A stretch of DNA of 36,072 bases from Alphaproteobacteria bacterium (lineage in GTDB: Bacteria > Pseudomonadota > Alphaproteobacteria > RF32 > CAG-239), in assembly GCA_017475525.1 (NCBI GenBank), contig JAFVFH010000071.1, positions 1 through 36,072 of the forward strand, in the 5' to 3' direction. Shown here in pieces: positions 7,667 to 15,873 of this stretch (within the stretch, counting starts at the first letter, position 1; each line of letters opens with the position of its first letter). Under the pieces are notes generated by a model. It ran no database searches. It was not told where the DNA came from and saw only the letters and a program-made list of their open reading frames with translations. The position numbers and the translations under genes were made by a program.

Positions 7667-9502
7667 ATGAGTGAAAAGATTGAATTTCAGACCGAAGTGG
7701 CAAAACTTTTGGATATTGTGATTAACTCACTTTATTCGGAAAAATATATTTTTTTGCGCGAATTGATTTCAAATGCAAGCGATGCTTGCGATAAGTTAAA
7801 GTTTTGGAGTTTGACAAATCCTGATGTCAAGGCATCTTCTGCTTTTAAAATCACCATCACGCCGGATTCGGAAAACAATACATTAACCATTTCTGACAAT
7901 GGTATCGGTATGAATAAAGACGATTTAATCAAACATATCGGTACGATTGCCAAGTCCGGTACGGCAGATTTTGTAAAAAATATGAAAGACAACGGCTCGG
8001 CAGTTGACCTCATCGGACAGTTTGGGGTGGGGTTCTATTCTGCATTTATGGTGGCAAAAAAAGTTGAAATCACCACCAAAAAAGCCGGTGAAAAACAAGC
8101 TTATCAATGGACGTCGGACGGATTGGACGGTTTTGAAATCATGCCTGCAAAACGCGATGAAAACGGCACGGATATCAAACTTTTCTTAAAAGATGATGCC
8201 AAAGACTTTACCGACACCATTTATTTGAGACACATCATCCGCACATATTCCGACCATGTGGAATATCCGATTGTTTTAAATTTAGGCAAAGCAGGGGAAG
8301 AAACCGTCAACACGGCATCGGCTTTATGGACGCGCAATAAGGCGGAAATCACCGAAGAGCAATATAAAGAATTTTATCATCACATTTCAAAAAACTTTGA
8401 TGACCCGTGGATGACACTTCATTTCAAAGCCGAGGGAAGCATTGAATACAACGCGCTTTTATATATTCCGTCAACTGCGCCGTATGACTTGTTTCAGCCT
8501 GATGTTAAGCAAAGCTTAAAGCTTTACGTGAATAAGGTGTTTGTTTCAGACAAGGTGGAAGGTTTGATGCCGGCATATTTGAGGTTTGTCAAAGGCGTGA
8601 TTGACAGCTCGGATTTGCCCTTGAACATCTCGCGCGAGATGTTGCAACAAAATGCGCTACTTTCCAAAATCAGACAAGGCACGGTCAGCCGTATTTTAAA
8701 AGAGCTCAAAAAGCGCCAAGCCGATTATGAAGACTACTTAAAGTTTTGGAATGCTTTCGGCACGGCTTTCAAAGAGGGTATTTATGAAGACTTTTCAACC
8801 AAAGAAGAAGTGGCATCACTTGCGCTCTTTGCCTCAACAAACGATGAAACAAAGCTCACCTCATTAGATGAATATATCGGCCGTGTTCAAGCAGAGCAAA
8901 AGGCGATTTATTATATCACGGGCGATGATGTGCCAACGCTTCGTAACAACCCGCAACTTGAAGCTTTCAAAGAAAAAGGGATTGAGGTTTTGCTCCTTGT
9001 TGACCCGATTGATGAGTTTTGGACACAGGTTTTGACCTCATACAAAACATTTGCCATCAAACACATTTCAACGGCAGATGTTGATCTCAAGATTGAGCGC
9101 AAAGATAAAAAGGCAGATGAGGGAAGCTTAAAACAACTGACAGACTTTATGGCGGAGCTGTTCAAAAACGAAGTTGCCAAAGTAGAGCCGAGCGAAAAGC
9201 TCACGAAAAGTCCCGCAGCCTTAAATGTGGAAAACGGGCAAATGAGCATCCACTTGGAGCGGCTGATGCGCAACCATCAGCAGCAAACAGCTTATGCCAG
9301 CACGCGTATTTTAGAGGTCAATCCGTATCATCCGCTGATTATCAAACTTTCGGATATGGTAACAGATGAAAAAAACAAAGACAAAGTGGCCGACATTTCA
9401 CGTCTGATTTTAGACCAAGCTAAAATCGCCGAAGGCGAGGCGGTGTCGGACGCGGCATTTTTTGCTGAAAAATTCAGCGATTACTTGCTCAAAGCCATAT
9501 AG
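7667..9502 (+). CDS. htpG: Chaperone HtpG (Hsp90)
   Basis: A 611-residue cytosolic Hsp90. The GHKL ATPase motifs are in order: ELISNASDACDKL (N36 region), DNGIGM (near residue 80), IGTIAKSGT and IGQFGVGFYSAFMVA. The middle-domain NISREMLQQN is present, as is an HtpG-like C-terminal dimerisation region. The length is typical of bacterial HtpG. I chose ATG 7667, preceded by GGGAG (7651-7655), instead of the upstream ATG at 7631, because residues from MSEKIEFQTE onward match the family N-terminus. Transcribed alone, divergently from the antiporter operon. Confidence 0.97.
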   Translation: MSEKIEFQTEVAKLLDIVINSLYSEKYIFLRELISNASDACDKLKFWSLTNPDVKASSAFKITITPDSENNTLTISDNGIGMNKDDLIKHIGTIAKSGTADFVKNMKDNGSAVDLIGQFGVGFYSAFMVAKKVEITTKKAGEKQAYQWTSDGLDGFEIMPAKRDENGTDIKLFLKDDAKDFTDTIYLRHIIRTYSDHVEYPIVLNLGKAGEETVNTASALWTRNKAEITEEQYKEFYHHISKNFDDPWMTLHFKAEGSIEYNALLYIPSTAPYDLFQPDVKQSLKLYVNKVFVSDKVEGLMPAYLRFVKGVIDSSDLPLNISREMLQQNALLSKIRQGTVSRILKELKKRQADYEDYLKFWNAFGTAFKEGIYEDFSTKEEVASLALFASTNDETKLTSLDEYIGRVQAEQKAIYYITGDDVPTLRNNPQLEAFKEKGIEVLLLVDPIDEFWTQVLTSYKTFAIKHISTADVDLKIERKDKKADEGSLKQLTDFMAELFKNEVAKVEPSEKLTKSPAALNVENGQMSIHLERLMRNHQQQTAYASTRILEVNPYHPLIIKLSDMVTDEKNKDKVADISRLILDQAKIAEGEAVSDAAFFAEKFSDYLLKAI

Positions 9503-9524
9503 GCGGACTTATCTAGCTCGTATC

Positions 9525-9603
9525 TCATACAGAAATTTCAGGACAGAAGTTTTCTCATGTACCTTTTTGTACACTGCGGAACTTCTGCCTTAATTTCTTA
9601 TGA
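9525..9603. repeat. Long imperfect inverted repeat after htpG
   Basis: A 79-base hairpin with nested arms: TCATA/TATGA at the ends, AGAAATT (9531-9537)/AATTTCT (9592-9598), AGG/CCT, AGAAGTT (9545-9551)/AACTTCT (9580-9586), GTAC (9559-9562)/GTAC (9569-9572). No T run follows, so it is not a standard terminator. It could be a dispersed palindromic element or an RNA-processing hairpin. Confidence 0.6.
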
Positions 9604-9680
9604 TATACACGCTATTCAAATCCTTTAGAGGCAATGATTAGATATCTGCTGAGTTTTTAATTGTTATTTGCATTTTTTGC

Positions 9681-9709
9681 TTGCAAGTTTTGGTAAAATA
9701 TGTCATCAT
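9681..9709 (+). promoter_or_regulatory. Promoter of leader C
   Basis: TTGCAA (9681-9686), 17 bases, CATCAT (9704-9709), with TGT immediately before the -10 (extended -10 form). The -10 is weak in itself, but its position matches the promoters of leaders B, D, E and G. Confidence 0.55.
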
Positions 9710-9717
9710 AACCTTAT

Positions 9718-9879
9718 CGTTTGAAATCAAACGACGGTGTCTAAACAACACATTAGGTCATAGCTCCTTTTCGGAAGGAGTTGTCGATATAAGTGCATTT
9801 ATGTGTCGAATAAGGCAGACTGTGACCTAACAGTTGTTTAACTCCTCCATTTTGAAGTTTTTCAAGGTGGATTTTTTTT
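9718..9879 (+). promoter_or_regulatory. Structured RNA leader C (type 1) upstream of surface protein C
   Basis: P0 CGTTTGA (9718-9724)/TCAAACG (9727-9733); P1 TAAACAAC (9742-9749)/GTTGTTTA (9833-9840); P2 TTAGGTCA (9753-9760)/TGACCTAA (9823-9830); P3 CTCCTT (9764-9769)/AAGGAG (9775-9780). The conserved core has CGATATAAG, TGTG and CGAATAAG, and CTG...CAG flanks the 3' strand of P2. AGGAGTT (9776-9782) can instead pair with AACTCCT (9840-9846) next to the terminator. P1 and P2 sequences differ entirely from those of leader B yet pair perfectly, which is strong internal covariation. Confidence 0.85.
9847..9879 (+). terminator. Intrinsic terminator closing leader C
   Basis: CCATTTTGAA (9847-9856) pairs with TTCAAGGTGG (9861-9870) using two G-T wobbles, followed by eight T (9872-9879). 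Confidence 0.85.
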
Positions 9880-9910
9880 GGTTTGGATTACTAATGCCAC
9901 CACCTCAAGA

Positions 9911-9965
9911 CCTTCCCCCTGTTGACCGCGCCAAAGGCGCTCAGGGGGGATTGAAAAGAGGGTGA
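9911..9965. repeat. Palindromic repeat between leader C and gene C
   Basis: CCCCCTG (9915-9921) pairs with CAGGGGG (9942-9948); the inner stem is GCGCC (9928-9932)/GGCGC (9936-9940). GGGTGAC follows at the right edge. It is GC-rich compared with its surroundings. In the other six units the terminator is followed closely by the gene; here the gap is about 110 bases, so this repeat looks inserted. Confidence 0.6.
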
Positions 9966-9988
9966 CTTTTAAAAAAAGGAGAAAACTT

Positions 9989-11350
9989 ATGACTAAAAAT
10001 AAACTCTTAACACCAATACTACTCGGCACGACCATCTTATCAACAGCCGCATTTGCCGACAATCTTATAACAGGAGAGAGCGGAAAATGCGGATCCACAG
10101 ACGCCCAGTGTCATTACGAAATCACAAACGGCGTGCTGACAATCACCGGAAATGCTTTTATATCATCAAAGCCTTGGAAAAATATCTCGGGATATAAAAC
10201 AGGTATTACCAGTGTTATTATAGAAAACGGCATAACAGGCATTACCAATAATGCGTTTGACGAAATAACAAGCTTGAAGAGTGTTGTGATTCCCAATAGT
10301 GTAAAAACTATTAACAATGCAGCATTTCATTATGCACCATCTTTGGAAAGTGTGACATTCGAAACAGGATCTCAATTAACAACACTGGCATCAAATGCAT
10401 TTTCTTATTCACCATCATTAAAAAGCATTGATCTTCCAGAATCCCTCACCGGAACTTTAGGTTCTTTTCAAGGGACAGGCTTAACAAGTATTGTTATCCC
10501 GTCGAAAGTAACACAGTTAGACAATTCATGTTTTAAAGATGCAACTTCACTAGAAAGTGTAACACTTCCGGATAGCTTAACATATATTCCGCAATATGGT
10601 TTTCAAAACACGAGTTTAAAAAGTATAGATATACCTAAAAATGTTACAACAATACAAGGGATGGCCTTCAAAGACATTAGCAGTTTAGAAAATATTACTT
10701 TTGCTTCGGATTCAAAACTTAGAGAAATTAATACCAATGCTTTTGAAAATGCAACGAGTTTGAAAAGTATTAATATTCCGGCAAGTGTTACACAACTGGG
10801 AGGATATCTATTTAAAGGCAGTGGATTGGAAAGTATCACATTTGACGAAGGTTCAAAACTGACAAGTATTCCTAATTATTTATTTTGGGATGCCTCAAAT
10901 TTGAAAAGTGTGATGTTGCCGGATTCTATTACCTCGGTTGGATGGGCAGCTTTTAGCGGAGTTCCTTCAACGGCAACAGTTTATTGTCAAGAAGGTGGGA
11001 ATAAGCATGGCGGAAAATCCTGTTCGGAGCTTTTTACAGCAAATTCCTCTTTTACCGGAACAATTCAATTGTATGCAAAAGATACAAACGGCAATATGAT
11101 TTTGTATGATAAAGATGAAACGACAGGCGAAATTACATCTAATGGAAAAAAATACGCTTCTATTGATCATTTAATTGCAGGAAGAGCAATGCATGAAATA
11201 CAACAAATTGAAAATAGTGACGGAAGTGTTTATCTATACGATGAAAACGGAAATCTCATCGGGATTAAAGGCAAGCGTATCTATACCGTTGAAGAGGCCG
11301 CACGACTTTCAAAACCGACAGGCAATACATTTAAGCTCAGATACAAATAA
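9989..11350 (+). CDS. BspA-like leucine-rich-repeat surface protein C with KRIYT tail
   Basis: A 453-residue exported protein, the largest of the set. The signal peptide is MTKNKLLTPILL... ending near AAFADN. The N-module has GKCGSTDAQCHYEI and LTITGNAF. About ten BspA-type leucine-rich repeats follow (VIPNSVKTINNAAF, LPESLTGTLGSF, LPDSLTYIPQYGF, LPDSITSVGWAAF and others). After a linker come DGSVYLYDENGNLIGIKG and the tail KRIYTVEEA...LSKPTGNTFKLRYK. ATG 9989 is used because AGGAG (9978-9982) is six bases upstream and a clean signal peptide results; the frame is open further up to 9962. Probably a surface adhesin or binding protein; the ligand is unknown. Confidence 0.9.
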   Translation: MTKNKLLTPILLGTTILSTAAFADNLITGESGKCGSTDAQCHYEITNGVLTITGNAFISSKPWKNISGYKTGITSVIIENGITGITNNAFDEITSLKSVVIPNSVKTINNAAFHYAPSLESVTFETGSQLTTLASNAFSYSPSLKSIDLPESLTGTLGSFQGTGLTSIVIPSKVTQLDNSCFKDATSLESVTLPDSLTYIPQYGFQNTSLKSIDIPKNVTTIQGMAFKDISSLENITFASDSKLREINTNAFENATSLKSINIPASVTQLGGYLFKGSGLESITFDEGSKLTSIPNYLFWDASNLKSVMLPDSITSVGWAAFSGVPSTATVYCQEGGNKHGGKSCSELFTANSSFTGTIQLYAKDTNGNMILYDKDETTGEITSNGKKYASIDHLIAGRAMHEIQQIENSDGSVYLYDENGNLIGIKGKRIYTVEEAARLSKPTGNTFKLRYK

Positions 11351-11352
11351 AA

Positions 11353-11379
11353 AAAAGAGGGAATAATTTCCCTCTTTTG
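11353..11379 (+). terminator. Intrinsic terminator after gene C
   Basis: AAAAGAGGGAA pairs with TTCCCTCTTTT around three bases, a few bases after the gene C stop codon; the A run before it makes it bidirectional in form. Confidence 0.8.
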
Positions 11380-11454
11380 TGACCTTTTGAGCAGACTTAA
11401 AGCCAAATGAATTTCAGATTTTTGACCTCTTGTGCAATCAAAAGGGACCTTTCC

Positions 11455-11520
11455 GGTTCGGCCTATGATGAGAAGCTAAATTCTATCTTCTAAAACATCA
11501 TCTTCCGAACACACTTGATA
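11455..11520. repeat. Stable interrupted hairpin in a non-coding stretch
   Basis: TTCGG, ATGATG and AGAAG on the left pair in order with CTTCT, CATCAT and CCGAA on the right. Roughly 400 bases here (11351-11758) hold no gene other than this hairpin, the gene C terminator and the repeats at 11588-11702. It may be part of an RNA or a decayed repeat. Confidence 0.4.
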
Positions 11521-11587
11521 TAAGACTTATTTTTTTGTTTTAAAGAAGGGTAGCCAAAAGTGTATATTGTTAATTTTTTATTGTTTT

Positions 11588-11702
11588 TGGATGCCTTATC
11601 CTCGTGCTTTCAGCACTCGGAGGCATGACGTAAAAATGCATCACACCTCCGAGCCGCTTTCCTTTCCGTCACACCTCCGAACGAAGTGAGGATAAGGTGT
11701 CC
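11588..11702. repeat. Inverted pair of REP-like units left of the GIY-YIG gene
   Basis: The left unit (11588-11630) runs GGATGCCTTATCCTC...CACTCGGAGGCATGAC. The right unit (11668-11702) is in opposite orientation and reads, on the minus strand, GGACACCTTATCCTC...CGGAGGTGTGAC. The 10-bp cores CCTTATCCTC (11594-11603) and GAGGATAAGG (11688-11697) are exact inverse complements. A partial extra copy (CACACCTCCGAG) lies between them. Confidence 0.65.
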
Positions 11703-11758
11703 ACAATAAATATAATAAAAACATTGACCGATAAAATATTTGCGTTTAAGTTTTAATC

Positions 11759-12046
11759 ATGAAACAAATGTACGTTTATATTGTCACAAACCACAAGCAT
11801 GGTACATTATATATAGGTGTCACAAATAATCTTGTTCGCCGAACATACGAACATCGAAATAAATTGATTGAAGGTTTTACGAAACAACACAACTTAACAA
11901 AACTTGTCTATTATGAAATATGGCAAGGCGAATTGGAAGCTATAGAAAGAGAAAAAAAGCTCAAGAAAGCCTATCGTAAATACAAAATAAGCCTAATTGA
12001 AAAACAAAATCCTGATTGGAATGATTTATACGATTCTATTGTTTAA
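11759..12046 (+). CDS. GIY-YIG domain endonuclease-like protein
   Basis: A 95-residue stand-alone GIY-YIG domain of the UPF0213/YhbQ-like type. The two-part signature is YVYIVTN...GTLYIGVT, followed by the catalytic arginine region NNLVRRTYEH, then the KLVYYEIW and EAIEREKKLKKAYRKYK segments with the conserved glutamate. The end, NPDWNDLYD, is typical of this group. The cellular role of such proteins is poorly known; single-strand or flap DNA nicking is proposed for the fold. The gene is flanked by REP-like units on both sides, with no operon partner. The Shine-Dalgarno sequence is weak. Confidence 0.88.
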   Translation: MKQMYVYIVTNHKHGTLYIGVTNNLVRRTYEHRNKLIEGFTKQHNLTKLVYYEIWQGELEAIEREKKLKKAYRKYKISLIEKQNPDWNDLYDSIV

Positions 12047-12050
12047 TTTT

Positions 12051-12119
12051 TGGGATCCCTTATCCTCGCGCTTTCAGTGCTCGTAGTGGTGCAGGAAAAA
12101 GATACGCTCGGAGGGTGAC
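12051..12119. repeat. REP-like unit right of the GIY-YIG gene
   Basis: It reads GGGATCCCTTATCCTCGCG then CTTTCAGTGCTCG, and ends CTCGGAGGGTGAC. About 30 bases match the left-hand unit at 11588-11620 with few differences, forming a direct repeat around the GIY-YIG gene. Confidence 0.6.
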
Positions 12120-12215
12120 CGGTAATGCTTGACAATCAAAAATTGAATATTGCTTGACAACAAAACATTAAAAGAGTAATTTTTTTCAAAGTTATTGATA
12201 TTAAGGATAAAAAAC

Positions 12216-13586
12216 ATGACAGACATATATTTGCATAACACCTTAAAACAAAGAAAAGATTTGTTTAAACCGATTGATGAAAAAAATGTGCGCATGTATG
12301 TCTGCGGACCGACGGTTTATGACAAAGCGCATTTAGGAAATGCCAAAACACCGGTTGTTTATGATGTTTTATATCGCCTGCTTTGCTATGTTTACGGCAA
12401 AGAGCATGTAACGTATGTTTCAAACATCACAGATGTTGATGATAAAATCTTGAACAAACATCAACAGACGGGAAAGCCTATCCGCGAAATTACAGAAGAA
12501 ACATATAATTGGTATATTCAAGATATGGAAAAGCTCAATGTTTTGGCGCCGAATTATCGTCCGCGTGCCACAGAATATATTTCCGAAATGATTGAGCTTG
12601 TCAAAAAGCTCCTTGCAAACGGGCATGCTTATGAGGCAGAAGGGCAGGTTTTGTTTGATGTCGATTCAATGAAAAACTATGGCTCGCTTTCAAATCGCTC
12701 AATGAAAGAGATGATGGCAGGGGCGCGTGTTGAAGTGGCAGATTACAAAAAAAATCCGGCAGACTTTATTTTGTGGAAACCCTCTGACCCGGATCAACCG
12801 GGGTGGAACAGCCCTTGGGGATACGGCAGACCGGGGTGGCACTTAGAGTGCTCGGCGATGAGCTCCAAACTCTTGGGCAACGATTTTGATATTCACGGCG
12901 GCGGTTCTGATTTGATTTTTCCGCACCATGAAAATGAATTGGCGCAAAGCACATGTGCTTTTCCGAACACGCATTTTGCGCATTATTGGGTGCACACCGG
13001 AATGCTCATGATTAACGGGGTGAAAATGTCTAAATCACTCGGTAATTTTTATACCGTTGCTGAGGTTTTGGAAAAGCAGCCTGCCGAAGCTTTAAGGCTT
13101 TTGTTTTTAACAACCCATTATCATCAGCCGTGTAACTTTACATTTGAAGGCTTAAATGAGGCAAAGAAAATTTTGGACAAGTTTTATAATGCCCTCGTTA
13201 AAAATGAAGATGTGCCCTCTCTTAAAGTTGAGCCGAGCGAAAAGCTGATTGATGCCTTAAAAGATGATTTGAACACACCGCTTGCGCTTTCATATTTGCA
13301 TGAAGATGTGAATGCCTTAAACAAGGCTGAAAAACTTGATGAGCGAAAAATCTTAAAAGCACAGCTCTTGGCAGATGCTTATATGTTGGGGCTTTTATAT
13401 AATGATCCGTCAGGTTGGTTTAAGGGTGAAAGCGACGTTTCAGAGATTGAAGCCATGATTGAAAAACGCACGGAGGCTAAGAAAAACAAAGATTGGGCGA
13501 CAGCGGATGCCATCAGAAATGACTTGAAAGAAAAAGGGATTGTGCTGGAAGATGGTCCGCAAGGCACAACTTGGAAAAAACTGTAA
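12216..13586 (+). CDS. cysS: Cysteinyl-tRNA synthetase
   Basis: A 456-residue class I aminoacyl-tRNA synthetase that charges tRNA-Cys. The HIGH motif appears as HLGN within YVCGPTVYDKAHLGNAKT, and the KMSKS motif as KMSKSLGNF. Zinc-binding residues are visible: the Cys of CGPT, the Cys of ECSAM, and the His-Glu of PHHENE. The length is standard. ATG 12216, with AAGGAT at 12203-12208, is chosen over the open frame starting at 12195 because MTDIYLHNTL is the normal N-terminus. Stands alone and converges on lpxK. Confidence 0.96.
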   Translation: MTDIYLHNTLKQRKDLFKPIDEKNVRMYVCGPTVYDKAHLGNAKTPVVYDVLYRLLCYVYGKEHVTYVSNITDVDDKILNKHQQTGKPIREITEETYNWYIQDMEKLNVLAPNYRPRATEYISEMIELVKKLLANGHAYEAEGQVLFDVDSMKNYGSLSNRSMKEMMAGARVEVADYKKNPADFILWKPSDPDQPGWNSPWGYGRPGWHLECSAMSSKLLGNDFDIHGGGSDLIFPHHENELAQSTCAFPNTHFAHYWVHTGMLMINGVKMSKSLGNFYTVAEVLEKQPAEALRLLFLTTHYHQPCNFTFEGLNEAKKILDKFYNALVKNEDVPSLKVEPSEKLIDALKDDLNTPLALSYLHEDVNALNKAEKLDERKILKAQLLADAYMLGLLYNDPSGWFKGESDVSEIEAMIEKRTEAKKNKDWATADAIRNDLKEKGIVLEDGPQGTTWKKL

Positions 13587-13633
13587 ACCTTGCATAATGG
13601 GGGACTTATTATTTACCTCATTATTCAAGGTTT
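13585..13633. terminator. Inverted repeat between convergent cysS and lpxK
   Basis: AAACCTTG (13585-13592) pairs with CAAGGTTT (13626-13633), with inner ATAATG/CATTAT arms. It starts at the cysS stop codon. There is no T run, so termination is inferred from position only. Confidence 0.45.
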
Positions 13634-13645
13634 AAGCGCATCTTT

Positions 13646-14602
13646 CTATCTGAAAGCCTTTGTTTTGATAAAATCTAAAATTTGATTTTTATCTTCAAAT
13701 TGAGCTTTGATGTTTAAAACATTGAAGCTTTTTTGCAAATTTTGCGGGATTTTCACATAGTCCTTTAAGGTGGTATAAATCGGCAAATTTTTCGTTTTTC
13801 CTTTTTTGATAAGAGCTTTCAGCTCATCTTTGGTGTAAAAATGATGATCGGGAAAATCATAAGAATTTGCAACCGCGAGCCCGCATTTTTGAAGCGAGTT
13901 GTAAAATTTTTGAGGGTATCCGATACCGGCAAAGGCAATCACTTTTGTGTTATGATGAGCGGGCCTTTCTTCTTTGATGAGAACACGAAAAACCGGTTTA
14001 TTGATTTGTTTTAAAAGTTCATATTTATCACGACCGATAAATATCACACCATCTGCGCGTTTTAAGCCTGATTTTAAGCCCTCGCGCAAGGGACCTGCCG
14101 GAATGGTTTTGCCGTTGCCGATGCCGAGCTCGCCGTTAAACACCAAAAAAGAAAGGTCTTTTTTCAAAGTCGGATTTTGAAAACCGTCATCCATAATCAA
14201 AACATCTGCTCCGTTTTTTTCTGCGATTTGAGCCGCAATTCCTCTATCGGCACAAACAACGGTCGGAGCAACGGCAGCAAGCATCAAAGGCTCATCGCCG
14301 ACTTCTTGAGGCGTGTGTTTTTTTAAGTCAATCAAAACACCGCTCAAACTTCCGCCATATCCGCGCGAAATGAAAAACGGATTTTTGCCGTTGGCTTTCA
14401 AGAGCTCAGCCAATGCAATTGAAACGGGGGTTTTGCCAACACCGCCGGCCGTGATGTTGCCGATGCAAATCACCGGCACATTTGCCTGATAAGGCTTTAT
14501 CCATTTCAAGCGCAAGGCTGTTGCCATGCTATATAGCGCGCCGATAGGCGTTAAAAGCGACGATATCAGATTTTGATGTTGCCAATATTGAGGGGTTTTC
14601 AT
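13646..14602 (-). CDS. lpxK: Tetraacyldisaccharide 4'-kinase LpxK
   Basis: A 318-residue inner-membrane-associated kinase that phosphorylates the 4' position of the lipid A disaccharide precursor. The P-loop is GNITAGGVGKTP (near residues 48-58), and the family DDGFQNP motif with its catalytic aspartate is at about 135. A hydrophobic N-terminal segment fits membrane attachment. It starts two bases after the waaA stop; gene order DUF374-waaA-lpxK forms a lipid A/inner-core operon. Confidence 0.95.
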   Translation of the reverse strand: MKTPQYWQHQNLISSLLTPIGALYSMATALRLKWIKPYQANVPVICIGNITAGGVGKTPVSIALAELLKANGKNPFFISRGYGGSLSGVLIDLKKHTPQEVGDEPLMLAAVAPTVVCADRGIAAQIAEKNGADVLIMDDGFQNPTLKKDLSFLVFNGELGIGNGKTIPAGPLREGLKSGLKRADGVIFIGRDKYELLKQINKPVFRVLIKEERPAHHNTKVIAFAGIGYPQKFYNSLQKCGLAVANSYDFPDHHFYTKDELKALIKKGKTKNLPIYTTLKDYVKIPQNLQKSFNVLNIKAQFEDKNQILDFIKTKAFR

Positions 14603-14604
14603 TT

Positions 14605-15870
14605 CTATTTTAAATATTTTTGAACCGTTTCAACAATACCGTCTAAAACTTTAGCTTCGCTTGTTGCCCATTCGTAGGCAAGGGAGCGCTTGGCTTCTAA
14701 AAAGTCTGGGGTGTTCAAAAGTTTTTCGACCATATCAATGAGTTCTAAAACATCATTCACTTGTATGATACCGTTTGCGGCGCGTGCTCTGTTCATGGCA
14801 TCCGTAAAGTTATGCATGTACGGGCCGACAACAACCGCATCGCGATAACGTGACGGTTCCATAAAGTTTTGTCCGCCGTGGGGGATAAGTGAACCGCCGA
14901 TAAACACAACCGGTATTAATTCATACCAAATGCCGAGTTCGCCGATGGTGTCTGCCACATAAACATCTGTTGTTTCATCAATATTTTCATTTGCCGAGCG
15001 CAGAGAAACATTCAAGCCATAATCTTTAATTAACTTTTCTTTGATTTCAACACCGCGATGAGGGTGACGAGGGGCAATAACCGTCAATAAATTCGGAACT
15101 TTTTTTTGCAAATCTTTCAAAAAACGACCGATTTTTGATTCTTCATCATCATGAGTGGATGAAACAAGCCAAACAGGACGGTTTGCAAATTGTTTTTGCA
15201 TGATTTCTTTTTTTGTTTGATCAACCGGCAAGGGAAGACCTGCATATTTCAAGTTTCCGAGGCTTGCCGTTTTTTTAGCGCCTAAAACGCTTAAACGACG
15301 AGTATCTTCATCTGATTGACCGAGACACAATGTAAAACAATCTAAAATTTGCTTGATGGCAAATTCAAATTGTTGCCAACGACGAAATGACTTGTTTGAA
15401 ATACGCCCGTTGACCAAAATAAGCGGAGTATTGCGTTTCTTGATTGTTGAGAGCATTGCCGGCCAAAACTCAGATTCAAACCAAAGCACTAAATCCGGTT
15501 TCCAATGACGAATAAAACGTGCGGCATGAAGCGGATGCTCAAGCGGAATATATTGGTGAAAAGCGCGATCAGGCAAACGTTTCGCCATAACTTCGGCGGA
15601 AGTGACCGTTCCGGTTGTGACCATAATGTGCAAATCAGGATAAATTTCTAAAAGTTTTGAAATAAGCGGAAGCATGGAAACCGATTCACCGACAGACGCG
15701 CCATGCATCCATATCAATTTTCCTTTCGGGCGGGGAAGGCTTGCTTTGCCTAATCGCTCATTAAAACGAGCTAAATCTTCTTTGCCATTCTTTTTGCGTT
15801 TTTCAATGTAGCGATTAAGCGCAAGCGGATACATTATCGTTAATATTGTTTTATAAAGTTTCAGTAACAT
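14605..15870 (-). CDS. waaA: 3-deoxy-D-manno-octulosonic acid (KDO) transferase
   Basis: A 421-residue GT-B glycosyltransferase that adds KDO to lipid IVA. It has the N-terminal membrane segment, WMHGASVGESVS (containing the catalytic Glu region), ILVNGRISNKSFRRW, IAPRHPHRG and the C-terminal VFIGGSLIPHGGQNFMEP. All are typical of WaaA/KdtA. It begins four bases past the stop of the upstream acyltransferase gene, in the same operon as lpxK. Confidence 0.95.
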   Translation of the reverse strand: MLLKLYKTILTIMYPLALNRYIEKRKKNGKEDLARFNERLGKASLPRPKGKLIWMHGASVGESVSMLPLISKLLEIYPDLHIMVTTGTVTSAEVMAKRLPDRAFHQYIPLEHPLHAARFIRHWKPDLVLWFESEFWPAMLSTIKKRNTPLILVNGRISNKSFRRWQQFEFAIKQILDCFTLCLGQSDEDTRRLSVLGAKKTASLGNLKYAGLPLPVDQTKKEIMQKQFANRPVWLVSSTHDDEESKIGRFLKDLQKKVPNLLTVIAPRHPHRGVEIKEKLIKDYGLNVSLRSANENIDETTDVYVADTIGELGIWYELIPVVFIGGSLIPHGGQNFMEPSRYRDAVVVGPYMHNFTDAMNRARAANGIIQVNDVLELIDMVEKLLNTPDFLEAKRSLAYEWATSEAKVLDGIVETVQKYLK

Positions 15871-15873
15871 TTC

